Assembly (NCBI GenBank): GCA_038373865.1
Contig: JAXGGA010005618.1
Coordinates: 1 to 64,000 of the forward strand
Source of the DNA: Uloborus plumipes
Lineage: Eukaryota; Arthropoda; Arachnida; Araneae; Uloboridae
Length of the DNA: 64,000 bases
Direction: 5' to 3'
Position numbers and translations under genes: made by a program. Below the pieces are notes generated by a model. It was not told the origin of the DNA. It saw nothing but the letters and a program-made list of their open reading frames with translations, and did no database searches. Of this stretch, positions 1 through 13,200 are shown piece after piece; position 1 is the stretch's first letter; each line of letters starts with the position of its first letter.

Positions 1-600
1 ATAAATCCAGTTTTAAATAGTGAATTAGTAGACTTTAAGGTATTGATTACGGAAGGAGAAAATCCCGCAATGAAACGATAATATAGCAAAAATCAAATTT
101 TTATGGATGAAAGGCTGAAAGTTACTGCCGTCTGACGTCACGGGTTTCGGTTTCAAGGCGCGCTTTTTTTGCGCGTGGGTTTTTAAAAAAATCATTAAGA
201 ATCAACCGTTGTGTTTTAAAATTCGGCAATGGTGAATTTTTGTGTTTTGTAAGCCTCTTAACAATATCTAGTAGTTAAAAAAGGGATATTCAGTAGGTCA
301 CAACTACCCTATAGGAGCAGGATCAATTTGAATTTGATGTTTTCTTTTTTTTTCTTTCATTTAAAAATGTGCACATTTAGATAGCAACGAGTTAATAATT
401 AAATCTACACACTTTGTGTGTTTGGAGGCGAGGGAACAAAAAAGTGTTGATACTTTTGTTTCGCTCCTATTTTTCTCTCTCAAGCAGAATAGTTTATAAG
501 CTAATTCTTTTTATTTATTAATTTCAATTGCACTTCATTTGTTTTTCATTTCCTTTTTTCGTTTCGTGTACTTCTAAAATTATCAATCCTCATTTTTAAG
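1..600. other. Intergenic, nothing recognised
   Basis: AT-rich sequence with no coding exon, TIR or tRNA-like box that I can support. Confidence 0.5.
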
Positions 601-740
601 GATCCTCATTTTCAACCCCCGACGCAACAAGGAAGGGGGTTATAAAGTTGACGTGTCTGTGTGTTTGTCGATCTGTGTATCTGTCTGTGGCACTCTAGAG
701 CCTAATCGGATGTACCGATTGCAAAAAAAAAAAAAAAAAT
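601..740. repeat. Possible dispersed repeat with poly(A) end
   Basis: Starts near cccccgacgcaacaagg, then has TGTCTGT/TGTGTTTG subrepeats and ends in A17. The CCCGACGCAA...GTTATAA...TGTCTGT layout resembles short dispersed repeats I know from several invertebrates, but no target duplication is visible. Confidence 0.4.
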
Positions 741-1904
741 TGTTTGAAAGGAGAGTTGATCGAGATTGTTCTTAGCTATGTCGCTGCTTCGAATGACATT
801 AATTAACGAAGATAGTAATTAAAAACCTTTAAAACGTTTTTGCCTATTTTTGAAGATAAAAAAATACTTGAAAAGCTAAAACAACGGTATCAAAAGAAAG
901 AAAAAAATGCTTCTGATAGAATGTGTTTGGAACTTCCATGTTATATAACCTTCGAATATTAACTAACTAATGTTTTTTAGCAAATGCGGCTTAGCCTTAA
1001 ATTTATGATATTAGATATAGTATATTACGATTGTCGGTCGACGGGAAAAGAAAACTCAATGATCTAAAATGTTTTTCTGTCGCCATTTTCTATTTGTTAA
1101 CAAATAAAATACTAGTAATTGTATAAAACAGTAAGAAACCGCTCCTAATCCAGGGCTAAATTGATTTTAGTATGAGGTTTTAAAAGAATACTCAATTTTT
1201 CCTATTCTGCTTTTGCGACTGACAAAAGTAAGGAGTATCTTTCCTTTTCCGCGTTTACCTTGTCCTATCGAAAAAAATTAAATATATTTAAATTTAAAAT
1301 GCTTTTGAGCAGTGTAGTTCATTTTAATCTGGGTTGGGGGTTTTAAAAATTTTTAATCTTTATACTTGCACTATTTAGTTTTAGTTTCATGGTAAGAAAT
1401 ATTACCTTTCAATCGAATGCATCATAAAAAATTGAAAAACTGGGGACGGGGGGGGGGGTAACTAAATTTTTGAATTATACTTGTGCCCCCTGTCGGGCAA
1501 GCTTGCCCCCCTGTCGGACATTTCCTAGCGCCACCTTTGAAGCCAGTATAAGGTGGATTGATTACCTGCGGGGTCTGTGGGGAAATACCTCTTGTATGTC
1601 TGTAAAAACTAATTTTAAGATTGTAATATTTTCTCAAAAATTCTTCTGAAAGGGCGTAATGTTTCAATCTCATTTATTGCACAAGGCTTTAAATTTTTGA
1701 GCTCTAATATCTCGTTTTTTCTCTCGTGAGTTTTAGTCGGAAATCTTTCAAATTTTTTGTGTTGGAAATATTTTTCAATGGAGAATATTTCCTTAACTTT
1801 AAGTTAGGGGACCAAGGGTCCTTATTTTTTTTATTAGTTTTCTTTCTCGTTTCAAACTTTCAATAACTAAACTCTTCACCTTATTTTGAGCATTTTGTAA
1901 TTAT
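741..1904. other. Intergenic, nothing recognised
   Basis: No coding exon. A GC-rich patch at 1440-1520 (G11 run, and two copies of a tgccccc-ctgtcgg motif) stands out from the AT background but has no interpretation. Confidence 0.4.
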
Positions 1905-2122
1905 AAGTATGCATCTAGGGGGCCACGTGGGCCTAGAGGCAGAGTCATCTCCTCGTAAGCAAGTGGTCGCGAGTTCGAATCCCGCCTTGCCCATGGATGT
2001 TATTTCATCCTCTCTGTGCCGCAAATCTGTCCTGTGTTTGTCAGGAGGCAAAGCGCCATGTGCGCAGTCCCCATGTATGTTGAAGCTGATGGCTTCTGAA
2101 AAAAAAAAAGTATGCATCTAGG
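1905..2122 (+). repeat. tRNA-derived SINE with 15-bp target duplication
   Basis: A tRNA-like head has an A-box-like stretch (GGGCCTAGAGGCAGAG, about 1929-1944) and a near-perfect B box (GAGTTCGAATCCCGCC, about 1971-1986). A non-tRNA body and a poly(A) tail near 2099-2109 follow. The unit is flanked by identical aagtatgcatctagg copies at 1905-1919 and 2108-2122. That is the mark of LINE-mediated retroposition, and the perfect duplication implies a fairly recent insertion. Any open frame across it is incidental. Confidence 0.9.
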
Positions 2123-3488
2123 ACGAATGGTCTAAAAACCAGTGATCTTGCATGTTAAATGGGAGCACACACTGTATTACGCTCTTAGTAACGATATTTG
2201 CATTTGCGAACTTATTTTTTAAAATTAATTTCTGCAAATTCTTTATTGATGGTTTATGCAAATGAAATTTTTCAAAATTATCATCGATGCTTCGAAAGTT
2301 TCAAGTTTCTATGAGTATTAATTTTTCGTACATTTCAATTCTTACTATTTTATTCTTTTGATAGGAAAATAACCTTTTTTGAAAGTCTAGTTAATGCTAC
2401 TTTGAATTCTTGTAGTAGTGTAATACACTACTTCTTATTTAATACTGAAATATGGTTTTCAATTTGTGTATTTCCTTAAAACATTGAATTTGTGACAATT
2501 TAATTGAATTTCCTTAACCACATCTCATATAATGTTTCAGAGCATTAAGTAACACATTTAATATAAAATATTAAGTATTACATAAATTGTTTAAATTAAA
2601 AAAAAAAAAAAAAAAAAACTGATTTAATTCAAGAAAAGTGAGCTAGAATTTTTTTTACCTTTAACATAGTTTTCTTATTCAAACTATATCACTTTTAATA
2701 AGTCATTTTTTTCTAGATAATTCTACTTTAAAATAAAATATCAGTATTTTTGAGTTTTCTTTTAAGAAATAGAATGGGTTACATATGAAGATTCTATCCC
2801 TTTTCATTTTTTTGTTACATCGTAAGGAAATAAATTGTTTTTGGTAACATGTAATACGTCAACTTGCAGATCAATCTGCTTTCATAGAATAAAAGCAGTC
2901 ATATTTTTTTAATATCACGACCTTCTATTCCATGGGGGGTCTGGGAAAGGACCAATGGAAAAACATACGTTTTGAACAGAAGAACTTGATTAGTGATTTA
3001 AGCCAAACTTAGCGTGGGTTTAATACTTAAAAAATATATTAATTGTAGATATTCATTTTGTCAAAAATTTGAAGCTCTACAAGTTGTCTAACATTTGTAT
3101 TAGAATTAAAAGAGAATTATAAGTTTTGAGATATTGTAAGATTAATGAGAAAACAGGTGGTTTTTTTGTCACTAATTTGGATGTTGCGGCTAAAGCTCAC
3201 TCATTAGAAAGGGGGACGTTTAGTATGTTCATTCCAGACCCATACTGAATGGATGAAAACTATTTCCAGTTTTCTACCAATTACTTTAGAATTTAATTCC
3301 TCAAACACTGGGCTGAAAACCGAGATCACTTTTAGACTGAGAGAGGCCATAAGTTAGTAAAAAAAAGTCACATCTAAAACAACTAATTGCAGTACCACAA
3401 TGTAATCAAGTTTGTTTTGTAACAAGTGATTTGAATTTATACTAAAAGACACACAAATGCTTTGGATTATATGAAACACAAAAAATAC
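2123..3488. other. Intergenic sequence downstream of GPAT
   Basis: AT-rich; an A-run at about 2598-2618; no gene or recognisable element. Confidence 0.5.
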
Positions 3489-3494
3489 TTTATT
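3489..3494 (-). terminator. Candidate poly(A) signal of the GPAT gene
   Basis: AATAAA on the minus strand (tttatt on the plus strand), about 140 nt past the stop codon. It would give a 3' UTR of about 150-170 nt. AATAAA is common in this AT-rich sequence, so the assignment rests on position only. Confidence 0.45.
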
Positions 3495-3630
3495 CCTCTA
3501 ATGAAAATTCGGATTTTATCACAATTATGCATAAAATCATTTATAAAAATAGTTTTCTATGAAATTAAAAGCAAAATGTAAATAAAATTCCATTATAGGA
3601 ATAACACTTTACATCACAATGAATCAGAAA

Positions 3631-3718
3631 TCATTGTCTTAATATTTTTCTACTGTATTCTTGCTGCTGAAATTCTTTCCATTCTTTTCTAACTTGAAGA
3701 CGTTTTAATTGCCCATCC
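3631..3718 (-). CDS. GPAT4: GPAT terminal exon, residues 297-325 and stop
   Basis: Acceptor ctttcag. Completes the split Trp codon, then reads DGQLKRLQVRKEWKEFQQQE and YSRKILRQ before TGA at 3631-3633. It matches the family C-terminus WDGxLKRxK...E.QQ..YS. This exon contains no long ORF of its own; the phase and homology place it. Confidence 0.93.
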
Positions 3719-6700
3719 CTGAAAGTAAACAGATTTCTTACTTTGGAGAACCTATTTTAGTGTTATTCAAAAAGAAACAACAGTAAAAATTTGAAGTATT
3801 CAGAGAGAAATTGGTACAGTTCCTATCTGATATAAGTCTGCAGCTATTCTGTACTTGCTACATCATTGATACCTAATTATCAAAATGTTTATTAAAAAAA
3901 AATAAATAAATAAATAAAATAAAATTAAAAAAAAAGGACTTTAGTTAAAATAATTCACATTGCAGTACATTTTTGGCAAAAAAAAAAAAAAAAAAAATGC
4001 CAGGACATACAAGTTGTTACTAAATTATACATTACATCATATTTTGAAACTTTTAAAAAGTTTAGAAATGCTTCAAAATTTATACAAGAAATTGTCATAA
4101 TTATTGTTTGTGTTTTTTTTGACAAAGTGAAATATCACTTGATTGTGACTCTTGAGTTTTGCACCTGTACTCAAATTTTCAAATACTTAGAAGACAGAGT
4201 GCATTTGTAGGGAAAACATTTTTTTTTCTCCAGATTTCTGTTATTCACAACTAAATCTGAATGCAATCAGAGGTTTTTGGCAATAAACTGCTAATGTGCA
4301 ATAGAATTATTTATCTCAGAAACTCATTAGATCTTTTTTTTGCATGCTATGGTAAACAAAAAGAAGCATATTATCTTTTACATAATAATAAAGTTTGTAA
4401 AAAAGAGAGTTTAATGAAAAATGCTTTGTGCTAAAATGTGAGAAAAACAAAATGCAAAAAGTTGCTAAATGGAAGATTGCGCATGTACCTTTTCTAACCT
4501 AAAAAGTATTTTGAACTTTGCAAAACATAATAAAAATTAAGTATCTTAAAAATGCCTTTGAGAAAGAAAGAAAAGAAAAGAAAAAAGTAACATGATTTAT
4601 GTAATGCTCTATGCTAAAAAAGGGTGCAGAATATTTAGTCCATAGCTATGCATGTATATACTTCAAGCTTAATAACAAATTTCTGCATACATTCATTTTA
4701 TTAAACTTTTTAATAGTACATAGTTTAACTTTAGATACATTTATTTTACTTACTTTAATAGTATAGAAGTCACTATAACCCAACACAGTGCTAAGTTATA
4801 GTATGACTTATCGTTATTTTAAATGAAAATTTAAAATTTGTCCCATTTTTATGCTTAGCATTTTATGATGCCCAGAACAAGTTTTGAAAAATTTGAAGGC
4901 TATATTACATGATTTTAAACATTTTACAGTCTATCTATCTCATCCAGACAACACTTGGTCAACAACAATTTGTAAATAGGTATTTTTACTCTATAATATT
5001 GATATTTCTAAATTTATTTATTTTCCTTTTGCAGGGATGGAAAGCCAAAAACAATATTTAGAGCAGTTTTGTATAGGGACAATATAACAGGACTTTCATA
5101 TCATATTTATAACAGGAAAAATCACAATTGTATCAATCTTGATATTTTGGTAGAAATTAATTTTTGTACACCTTTGATATATATCCAGAAAAACAAAATG
5201 TATTTTTAATCATCATAGAAAGATTTATAGAAAAAGGAAGAGACAATTACTCTAAAAAGCAATGAAGCAATCATAAAACTATACAACCTGATATTGAAAA
5301 TGAGGACGCACATCCCTTAGATATAGGGTTAGTTGGTAGATATATTTCTATTGTATTGACACCAGTAAGTTTTAACTCAATACCTGAGGCAAGAGTGGAA
5401 AATCAAAAATTCGTTTGATCAGCTTTATAACAGAAAAAAATCACTATTTCAGCAGAATAATCAGTATTTTTAGGACCAATTCATAATTTTGTAACACGTA
5501 CAAAAGGTTAGTAGCTTAGTCAATAAAAAGAAATTAAAACTGATAAATTAAGCACAATCAGAAGAGTATTCTTAGATTTAAAAAGAAATTTCTAAAAAAA
5601 TGTAACCATTCAAGATCGACTAGCCCTCCTTGTCTTGATATCACAGCTTTCACTCTTTTGGCAAAATCAATTGCACTTTCACCTTCCTGAAATGAACAGT
5701 AATTTAGAGGGGAAAAATGACGGCCCAAAATCAGCAATATCAATTTACAAAAGTCATGCTAACCTCACGCTGCATTGGAGGAAGATACCAAACATCACAT
5801 ACAATAGCCCATGAAGTCATCATCATCAGTAAATAGTGAACATATCCTTGCTTGGTGCTGTTCCAAAATGGATCACCAAATCTAGGATCATACTGTTAGA
5901 GAAACATGGTTTTAGTGCATCGAATTGTGTTTCATACACGAAACTTCTTTAAAAGTTCACTTTAAAACATACGTCTGTAAAAGACAATTTTAAAATCAAA
6001 TAAATAAGATTTACTAACACACTTCATAAATCAGTTAATTATACTTAATGAGCTTTTAATGCAACTTAATTTTACCATTGTATTTTTTAGGCAGAATACA
6101 ATCCAATTTTTAAGCAATTTGGACCATTATTTGAACTTTTAAATAGTACAGTAAAAATTCTCACTTTTTAGTAACTTGTGCACAGATTTAAGCCCCTTTA
6201 GAATTTTTATAGAATGTTGAGATTCCCATATTTGTTTCCTTACTGTTTTTAATGGGAAGTCTTACTTACAAAATGAATAATGAAAACAATTTGGGAACTT
6301 TTGATTAGGAAATTTCTCCTAATCAAAGATGAAAAAAGCCAAGATGAGACTTTTTTTTACCTATACCATAATATGTGTTCCTGAACCTTTATAAGAGAAA
6401 CAATCTTTTAAGATTATTTTCATTGGGTAATTTTTTTGGCAGGTTAAAAGTAATACTTTGATTCAGCATTGGCATGGCTTTGGACAATACAGTAAAAATC
6501 ACGGTAAAATGCACGGTTTTTAGTCCTGTCCAAAACCTTTTTAGTAAAATAGTACTTGGTGAGAAAGTATCAAAAACAGATTACAATCTGTTAAAGTAAT
6601 ATTTTATATTGAAAAGTCATTCAATATGAACATTTTCAAGTAGATATATTGAAAAATATATATAAATAATTTCTCCACCTGATTTGCACCTAGTTACATA

Positions 6701-7247
6701 GAAGTTGTAATTCTCAATTAAATATTTCAACTAGTGAAAATGAAATTATTCTATATTATTTTTTTAAAAATAATAGTAACCAAATTTTCTTGCACATATA
6801 TATAGTCATGTAGGTATGCGACTCTTTTACAGCTTTGAAGTAGTTTTTCTTTTGATTTTAGTGCCATTTCATGATCTGAAATTAAATTACACCAATCTAC
6901 TCTAGGAAAATACAGATAATTCATTCTTAAATTTATCAAAGTATTATATTTTTTACTTATTGCAGTTATATTGCATAATATTAAGGATATAAAATAAAAA
7001 TTATGCTAGTTTTAACATACAAATGCTTACATTTTAACATCACTTTATTATTACACACAGGTGGAGATGCATTTAAAAAACTTATTAAAGCATCATTTGT
7101 AAAACTTTACTATGCAGAAACCCTCAGAAAAAAAATAGTTTTTGTTTCTTCTAGACATTACATATTTAACTTTTTAAGCACCAATGTTCCCAAATGGGAG
7201 CATCAATTTGAAATTTTTTTTAAAAAAAGTTTGATTCTTGAGGATTG

Positions 7248-7278
<31 letters not shown>

Positions 7279-10200
7279 CTATTTATTACTAAAAGCAGAC
7301 TTGATTTTTTGAAAGAAAAATTATTTTATCTTTATAATAATTACGGCCCACAAAAATTCACGAATATATCAGATTTTGCTAATATTCGTAGAGATTAATA
7401 AATTTTTGCAGAGGAAATTTAAAAATAGCCAAATGTTTATAAAATTTCAGAGCAATAATATATAATGATCATGTTGATGAACAAACATGACAGAAAAACA
7501 TTTGCATCGAAAATGTGCTTTCTATAAGCTATTAAACTTCTATGTTCCTGATAGGGAACATTGGCATGTTAGTTACAAAAAACCTCATTTTTCATGGCTT
7601 TATTAGTTCTGTAATATGCTAAGTAAGAGTCTCATAATTGCTATGAGCCACTATTGACACATGCAAAAACAAGTAGATGACATTTCCATCTTCCTTTTTG
7701 TTCAACTGTACCCTTTTCTTGGTCCCTCCCTCTTCCCTGACTTTCAGTTTTAAAGGGAAAGTGACTTAGGGAATCTATGCTACACTTATAAATAAAGATA
7801 TTAACAAGTACCAAGGTAGGGATAAAATATGTTAGTAATCAATTTCTCTCCCATTTTCTTGAAAAGCAAATGAAAATGTATTTTGAAAGTAAAATTTTTT
7901 TTCATGAATTATTTCACTTTTTACTGCAGATATTGTTTGTGTTGACAAATTGTGAATTTAGAAAGTCATTTTACATTCTGTAATTTGCGATTTCATACTG
8001 TTCGTATTGAATAAATAAAAAAATAATTTTTTTACTGTTTGTATTTGTTTTTAACTATTTTAACATTTGAAATTCATGTGAATGTAACTAATATAAGGTT
8101 CATATTCAAATTTGAAAGTTAAAAGTAAGGAGTTTTGCAGGAGCTAATTTAAATTTTTAAGGAGTGTTTTCTAGTTGAAAGATGCATTTTCTTAACAAAA
8201 TATTAAAAAAAAAAAAATAAAATTCACAAGTCTTGCATTATTTATTTTTTCCAACAATATATTGAATAACATAAATTGAAAGTCAAATATGAATTTACTA
8301 CTTAACCATTGAAAAATATTTAATTTTGAAAATAAATTTTTAAAAAAATGTTTAAAAAAAACTGAAAATTAGTACTTTCTAAAAAACAAGACACTTATTA
8401 ATAATTTTGTAACTAGAATATAGATAAAAAAATAATTATTAAAATAAAAATAATAAGCTAATATTTTTATTTTAATAGTTATTGATAAAATAGAGGTCAA
8501 AATAACTTTCAAATATCTTAAACTTTTGATGATTGACACCCTTAAAGAGCACAGAATTTTACTTAAAACTCTTCAACTAAATGATTCAAACAAAAAAATA
8601 AAATAACATTTTAGTTGTTTATTTCTTGACAGAGAATAGTAAACATCATACATGCAAAAATTCCTATTCCAATGGCGGATGCAAAGAAATCACGATTTTC
8701 ATAACGCACGTGTTAAACAAACAAAAGAGAAGAAAAATTGGCATATTTAAGGATTTATTGAAGTAAAATTATCAAAATTTACATTTTAAAGCTCTATGAT
8801 TAACATATTATTAAAAGCAATCAACTTAATTGAAGGCAAATTTAAGATAAAAGTGATTTCAATTTTAATTTAATCGATATAATCATGGAAAATTTGGAGT
8901 AAAGGAAAAAATTTCGGATGTGGGAAGATAAAAGCATAACGAAAAATGCTGGATTTCCTGTTTTAACTCACGAAAAATACCGGTATTTAGGTATAATACC
9001 CGAACACAATTCACCCTTTGGGATTAGTGGTAGAAGAAAATACTTAACAGAGAAAAAAACAATGCATAAACAGAATAAAAATAAGGCGTTTGTAAGGAGC
9101 TAATGGCAAAATTCAGGAGTTTTAAGGGCCCTTATTTTCTCTTGTTAAAAAGCAGTTTGCAAGGAGCGTACAAACCCTCTAATACTACAAATTATATCAA
9201 CTATTTTAGTGTAAATACAAAATTATAGCCAAAACCATAAGGCACAATCCATAGTTGTATTAGTAAAAAGAACTTCATGCAACACACGTTTGGACTGCTA
9301 AAGACAGTTTTGGATGGTAAAACATACCTTTTCTCTCCAAAGAAAAAAAAACTTTTGGATGTCCAAAACCCCCACCCTGCTTTGAGTTATCATATCAATG
9401 CTCATAAAAACTTGTGCAATTTTGCTATTTGTTATTGAGGCTTTCTAATACATAACTCCACTGATTTCAACAACAGGAATAAATAATTGATACACTTGTT
9501 CAAATAAAAGATTGAAAAAGCAAATGTTTTGCAATGGTAACTTTGTCACTATAAAGGAATGTTCAGATACATATGTAGGGTTCAGAATACAGGTGAAGCA
9601 AGTAGGGGAGAGGTGGGCACATGTAAACAGGGGCGGGCACATGTGAACAGGGGCGGGCACATGTGAACAAACAATATTTTACCCAATTAACATGAAGAGA
9701 AAAATCTGAAAAAAAAAAATTATGTAGATGGTAATACAAGTACTATATCCTGCCTGAAATTTCGAAGATCTAAACCATTTTGTTTTTTAGTAATCATAAG
9801 ATCTTATGTTTTGGAAGGTGCCAATATACTTTTATATTCCAGTTCTCTGAGTAAAAACACATCCAATACTATTTTTTTCTGATTTGAACTTAATTCATCT
9901 TAAAGTGGCATTAATAAGGAAAGTTTTCATGTACTTTTTTTTCATTGAAAAAAATAGTTTTTTTTTATAAAATTAGGCCTAAGTTGAGATAAGGGGCACA
10001 TGTGAACACATTATGTAAGGGCAGATGTGAACAGTTCATCTCTGCCACATAATGATATTTAATTATTTCAATTTCCAAAATTGTTGATTTTTTTGCACAT
10101 TGAATAGTCTAAGAAATATTGAATAAATATAAGTTTCAAAACTCAATATTTAATTAAAATCTGAAAGAGTTGCAAAGAAAAGAAAGTTAAACTTGCTAAA

Positions 10201-13200
10201 CTGTTGAAAAAGGAACAGTTAAGAGTTTCAGTAAGTGACTTTGAGTACGACATTAGTTTTGAAGACCACAACTATCAAGAAATTTATGCTGAAGCCAACC
10301 TTGCACCAGAAAATTTAGCTGTGAATGACTTTGTCCTTGTAGAACTCACTACCAAAGACAAAAATTTACTATGATTGAGACTTCTATGTTTCCAAAAACA
10401 GATGGTACATCAATGGTAAAATTATTACCGCCTTCAGTTTTAGGTGGCACATGTCCAGCTGTATCTTCTAGACCAGGCGCTGGAGGGGGTTGAGTATGCA
10501 AAATATGAGTACCGCATTTTGAAGATGTATTTTAGTTGAGGAAAGCTCATAGATTAACAATATGGATGTTGCCAGGCTGAATTCTGGTCCAGTATTTTTT
10601 CAATCCCCCTCCTAACGGTCATAAGGAAAATCGACGGAGTGAATACTAAAAAGTCAATTTATTGATGACTTTGGTCATAATTTTAGTTATTTCGAATAGA
10701 GGAAGTGATAGTGGGTTGTTTTTAATTAAATAGTCCGGGTATATGTTGTAAAAAATCGATAATTTTCGGAAAAATTCGCTATTTTTGTCAAACAATTACG
10801 CTTAATGCCTGCTAATTTCACTTTTCCTTAAAATTGTTATTGACGAAGTTGTAGAGCTTTAAATTTCCTTCAATTTGATATGCTACTTTGCTACATTTCA
10901 TTAAAAAAAGCAAAAGTTATAGAGTTTCAAACAAGCACCTTCGTGCTAAAAATGGAGCACTTGCCATTCACAAAAATCAAACTGACGCAAAAGGATCGCG
11001 CGCTTCCTCTTTCCTCAATGAATTCGACAATCCTGATTAGCAATGAAGACGTTGCTATGGATTACTGCAAGACAAATGATGTCACGCTTCAAAGGGGACC
11101 CCGTCCTCTTAATTCTGGGGGTTCCGTTCGTAAAATTGTGACTTTGCCGCAAGGACGAGGGAAAGAATAAAGAGAAGTATGATGTCTAGCATTTTTTAAT
11201 AAAAATATGTTTATAAAAAGTAGCTTAAGAAAAGTACTTAATGAAAAAAGGAGAGGGGTGTCCAAAATGTGGAAAAACGTTTAGCATCATTTATGGACGG
11301 CCCCTGCCGAGAAATCGGACGAAAATTTAGAATTACGTATACACAGTGCAAATTATTGGACTGAGGAAGTACAGGAAGTCAGCACTCTACACACTTGCAA
11401 TACGCCACTAGCTCGTTTATTCCATCCATGGACTGCAGAATTTCTGCCTCCCGCTCGTTTACTACCCATTACATGCTGACAAGCTCTAGAAATCCTGAAA
11501 CTGCAGTCCATGGATGGAATAAATGAGTTGGTGTATTGTATGTTTGTGCCTAAGCCCTGGCTTTGGGGAGGGGGGGGGTTACTTACTGCTTTATACTCTA
11601 CATACTAATTTAAGGAAATTGATATAACAACAATGATTTAATTAAATTTGATTTTGTTGTTAACGAAGATGCCTCGTCTACAAAACTGTTGGCAAAAAGA
11701 GAACTGTGTAAACCATTGGCAATGGTTACGTTAAATTTCTAACAACCCATTTTAATGGAATATCTTTCACAGTTGTTTTTGACATGTACATCGACACATA
11801 AGAGAGCACAGGAGCAGCAAAATAGAATTGACGATATCACTTCAGGAGATGTGTGGACATCAATGTCACTAAGGAAATTGGAACGATAGTTGAACAAGAG
11901 GGTTTTGTGTCCAACTTCCATACTAAGAACCAGCTGACAAATCCGCTAATGATGAAGCTGCTGAAAAACGAGATCAAAAAGCTAAGAGTTTTAGAGTATG
12001 CTAACGTTGATATTGCGAAAACAGCTATCACCAGATAGCAAAATTCTTTGTTAGTTATTATTTGAGAGGACGCAGATCTGGTTGTTCTCTTGATAGCCAA
12101 ATCATCAACTGATCTCAACATTTTGCGGTAAAATATGGAAGAGGGAATACATATACTATTTAATATTCCTACAGAATTTAAGATACGCAGCGAATCTCAA
12201 GAGAAAGGAGTTTGTCCAAATGTACCAGACGTCTCAAATCATGCAGCATGTTTCTGAGGCATATATAAAGTTTTTCTTTCCATGAATCCATCGAGTCTAT
12301 TGGGATCATAAGTATCTCTTACAGAAAATTGTCTCAACAAATCATTTATTAAAGTAGCTGCTAACATGAAGACTGATCTCTTAACTCCCCCGTACTCCCG
12401 AGTACACCTATTGCTTGGGGAGAAACTTAATGTGGAGCTTCGTATTGTGAATTGGGAAAGGAAGAATTATCAACTCATCGTTCCAAAACTCCCGTAATTG
12501 GATGCTACTCCTGATGAAATCTTGATGATAATTTTGACCGATACCCAAAGGGACGTGACACCGGAAGGTGCACTTGTAGAAAACCATTGCTAAACTGCTC
12601 TGTGACATGTCTGCATTGCAAGGGCAGTTGCAACAACGCTGTGGAAACATTAATCCATGACGCAGGTGACATCAACGCACTACCAATTTCTTAGGACAAC
12701 TTTTCCACTGCTGGTGGACAGGACTTAGTCCTTCCGTCTCAGAAGAAAACCAAGATGTCACTTTAAAAGATTAGATTTGGATTTTCTAATTACTGTCAGT
12801 CCATATTCCATGTAAATATTTTTCAAAATGTGATTAGTAGTAATGTAATAAAAACTATAATTACAAAAAATACTGTCCATCAGTATCATTATTCCTATCA
12901 TTAAAATGTTAATTATGACGATTATAATGTCACTATGCTCATTTCAATAAGAGCAATAGAATTGAATGCACATGTTATAAATTCATAGGTTTTGATTGCT
13001 TGTCATCTAGGTGTCGTGGTGGTTGGTATATGGCTTTGTATGCATTTGGTAGTAGGTCCGCAGTTCAAGTGTTCAGCCATTGGATTTTCGAGGCTCAAAA
13101 GGGGTCATGTCGCATAATTGAGGCATATTACAGATCCCTTGAGGCCCTAATAACAAGTTTTTTTTCAAACATTATCGAACAATTCAAACAATCTTTAGCC

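Noticed and set aside
1909..2121. Opposed open frames over the SINE
   Set aside because: Both start or end in the target duplication and the poly(A) tail; they are incidental to the SINE.
10880..11170. 96-codon plus-strand frame
   Set aside because: It lies in the left arm of the inverted element and its mirror stretch at 13380-13640 has no such frame conserved; no family resemblance.
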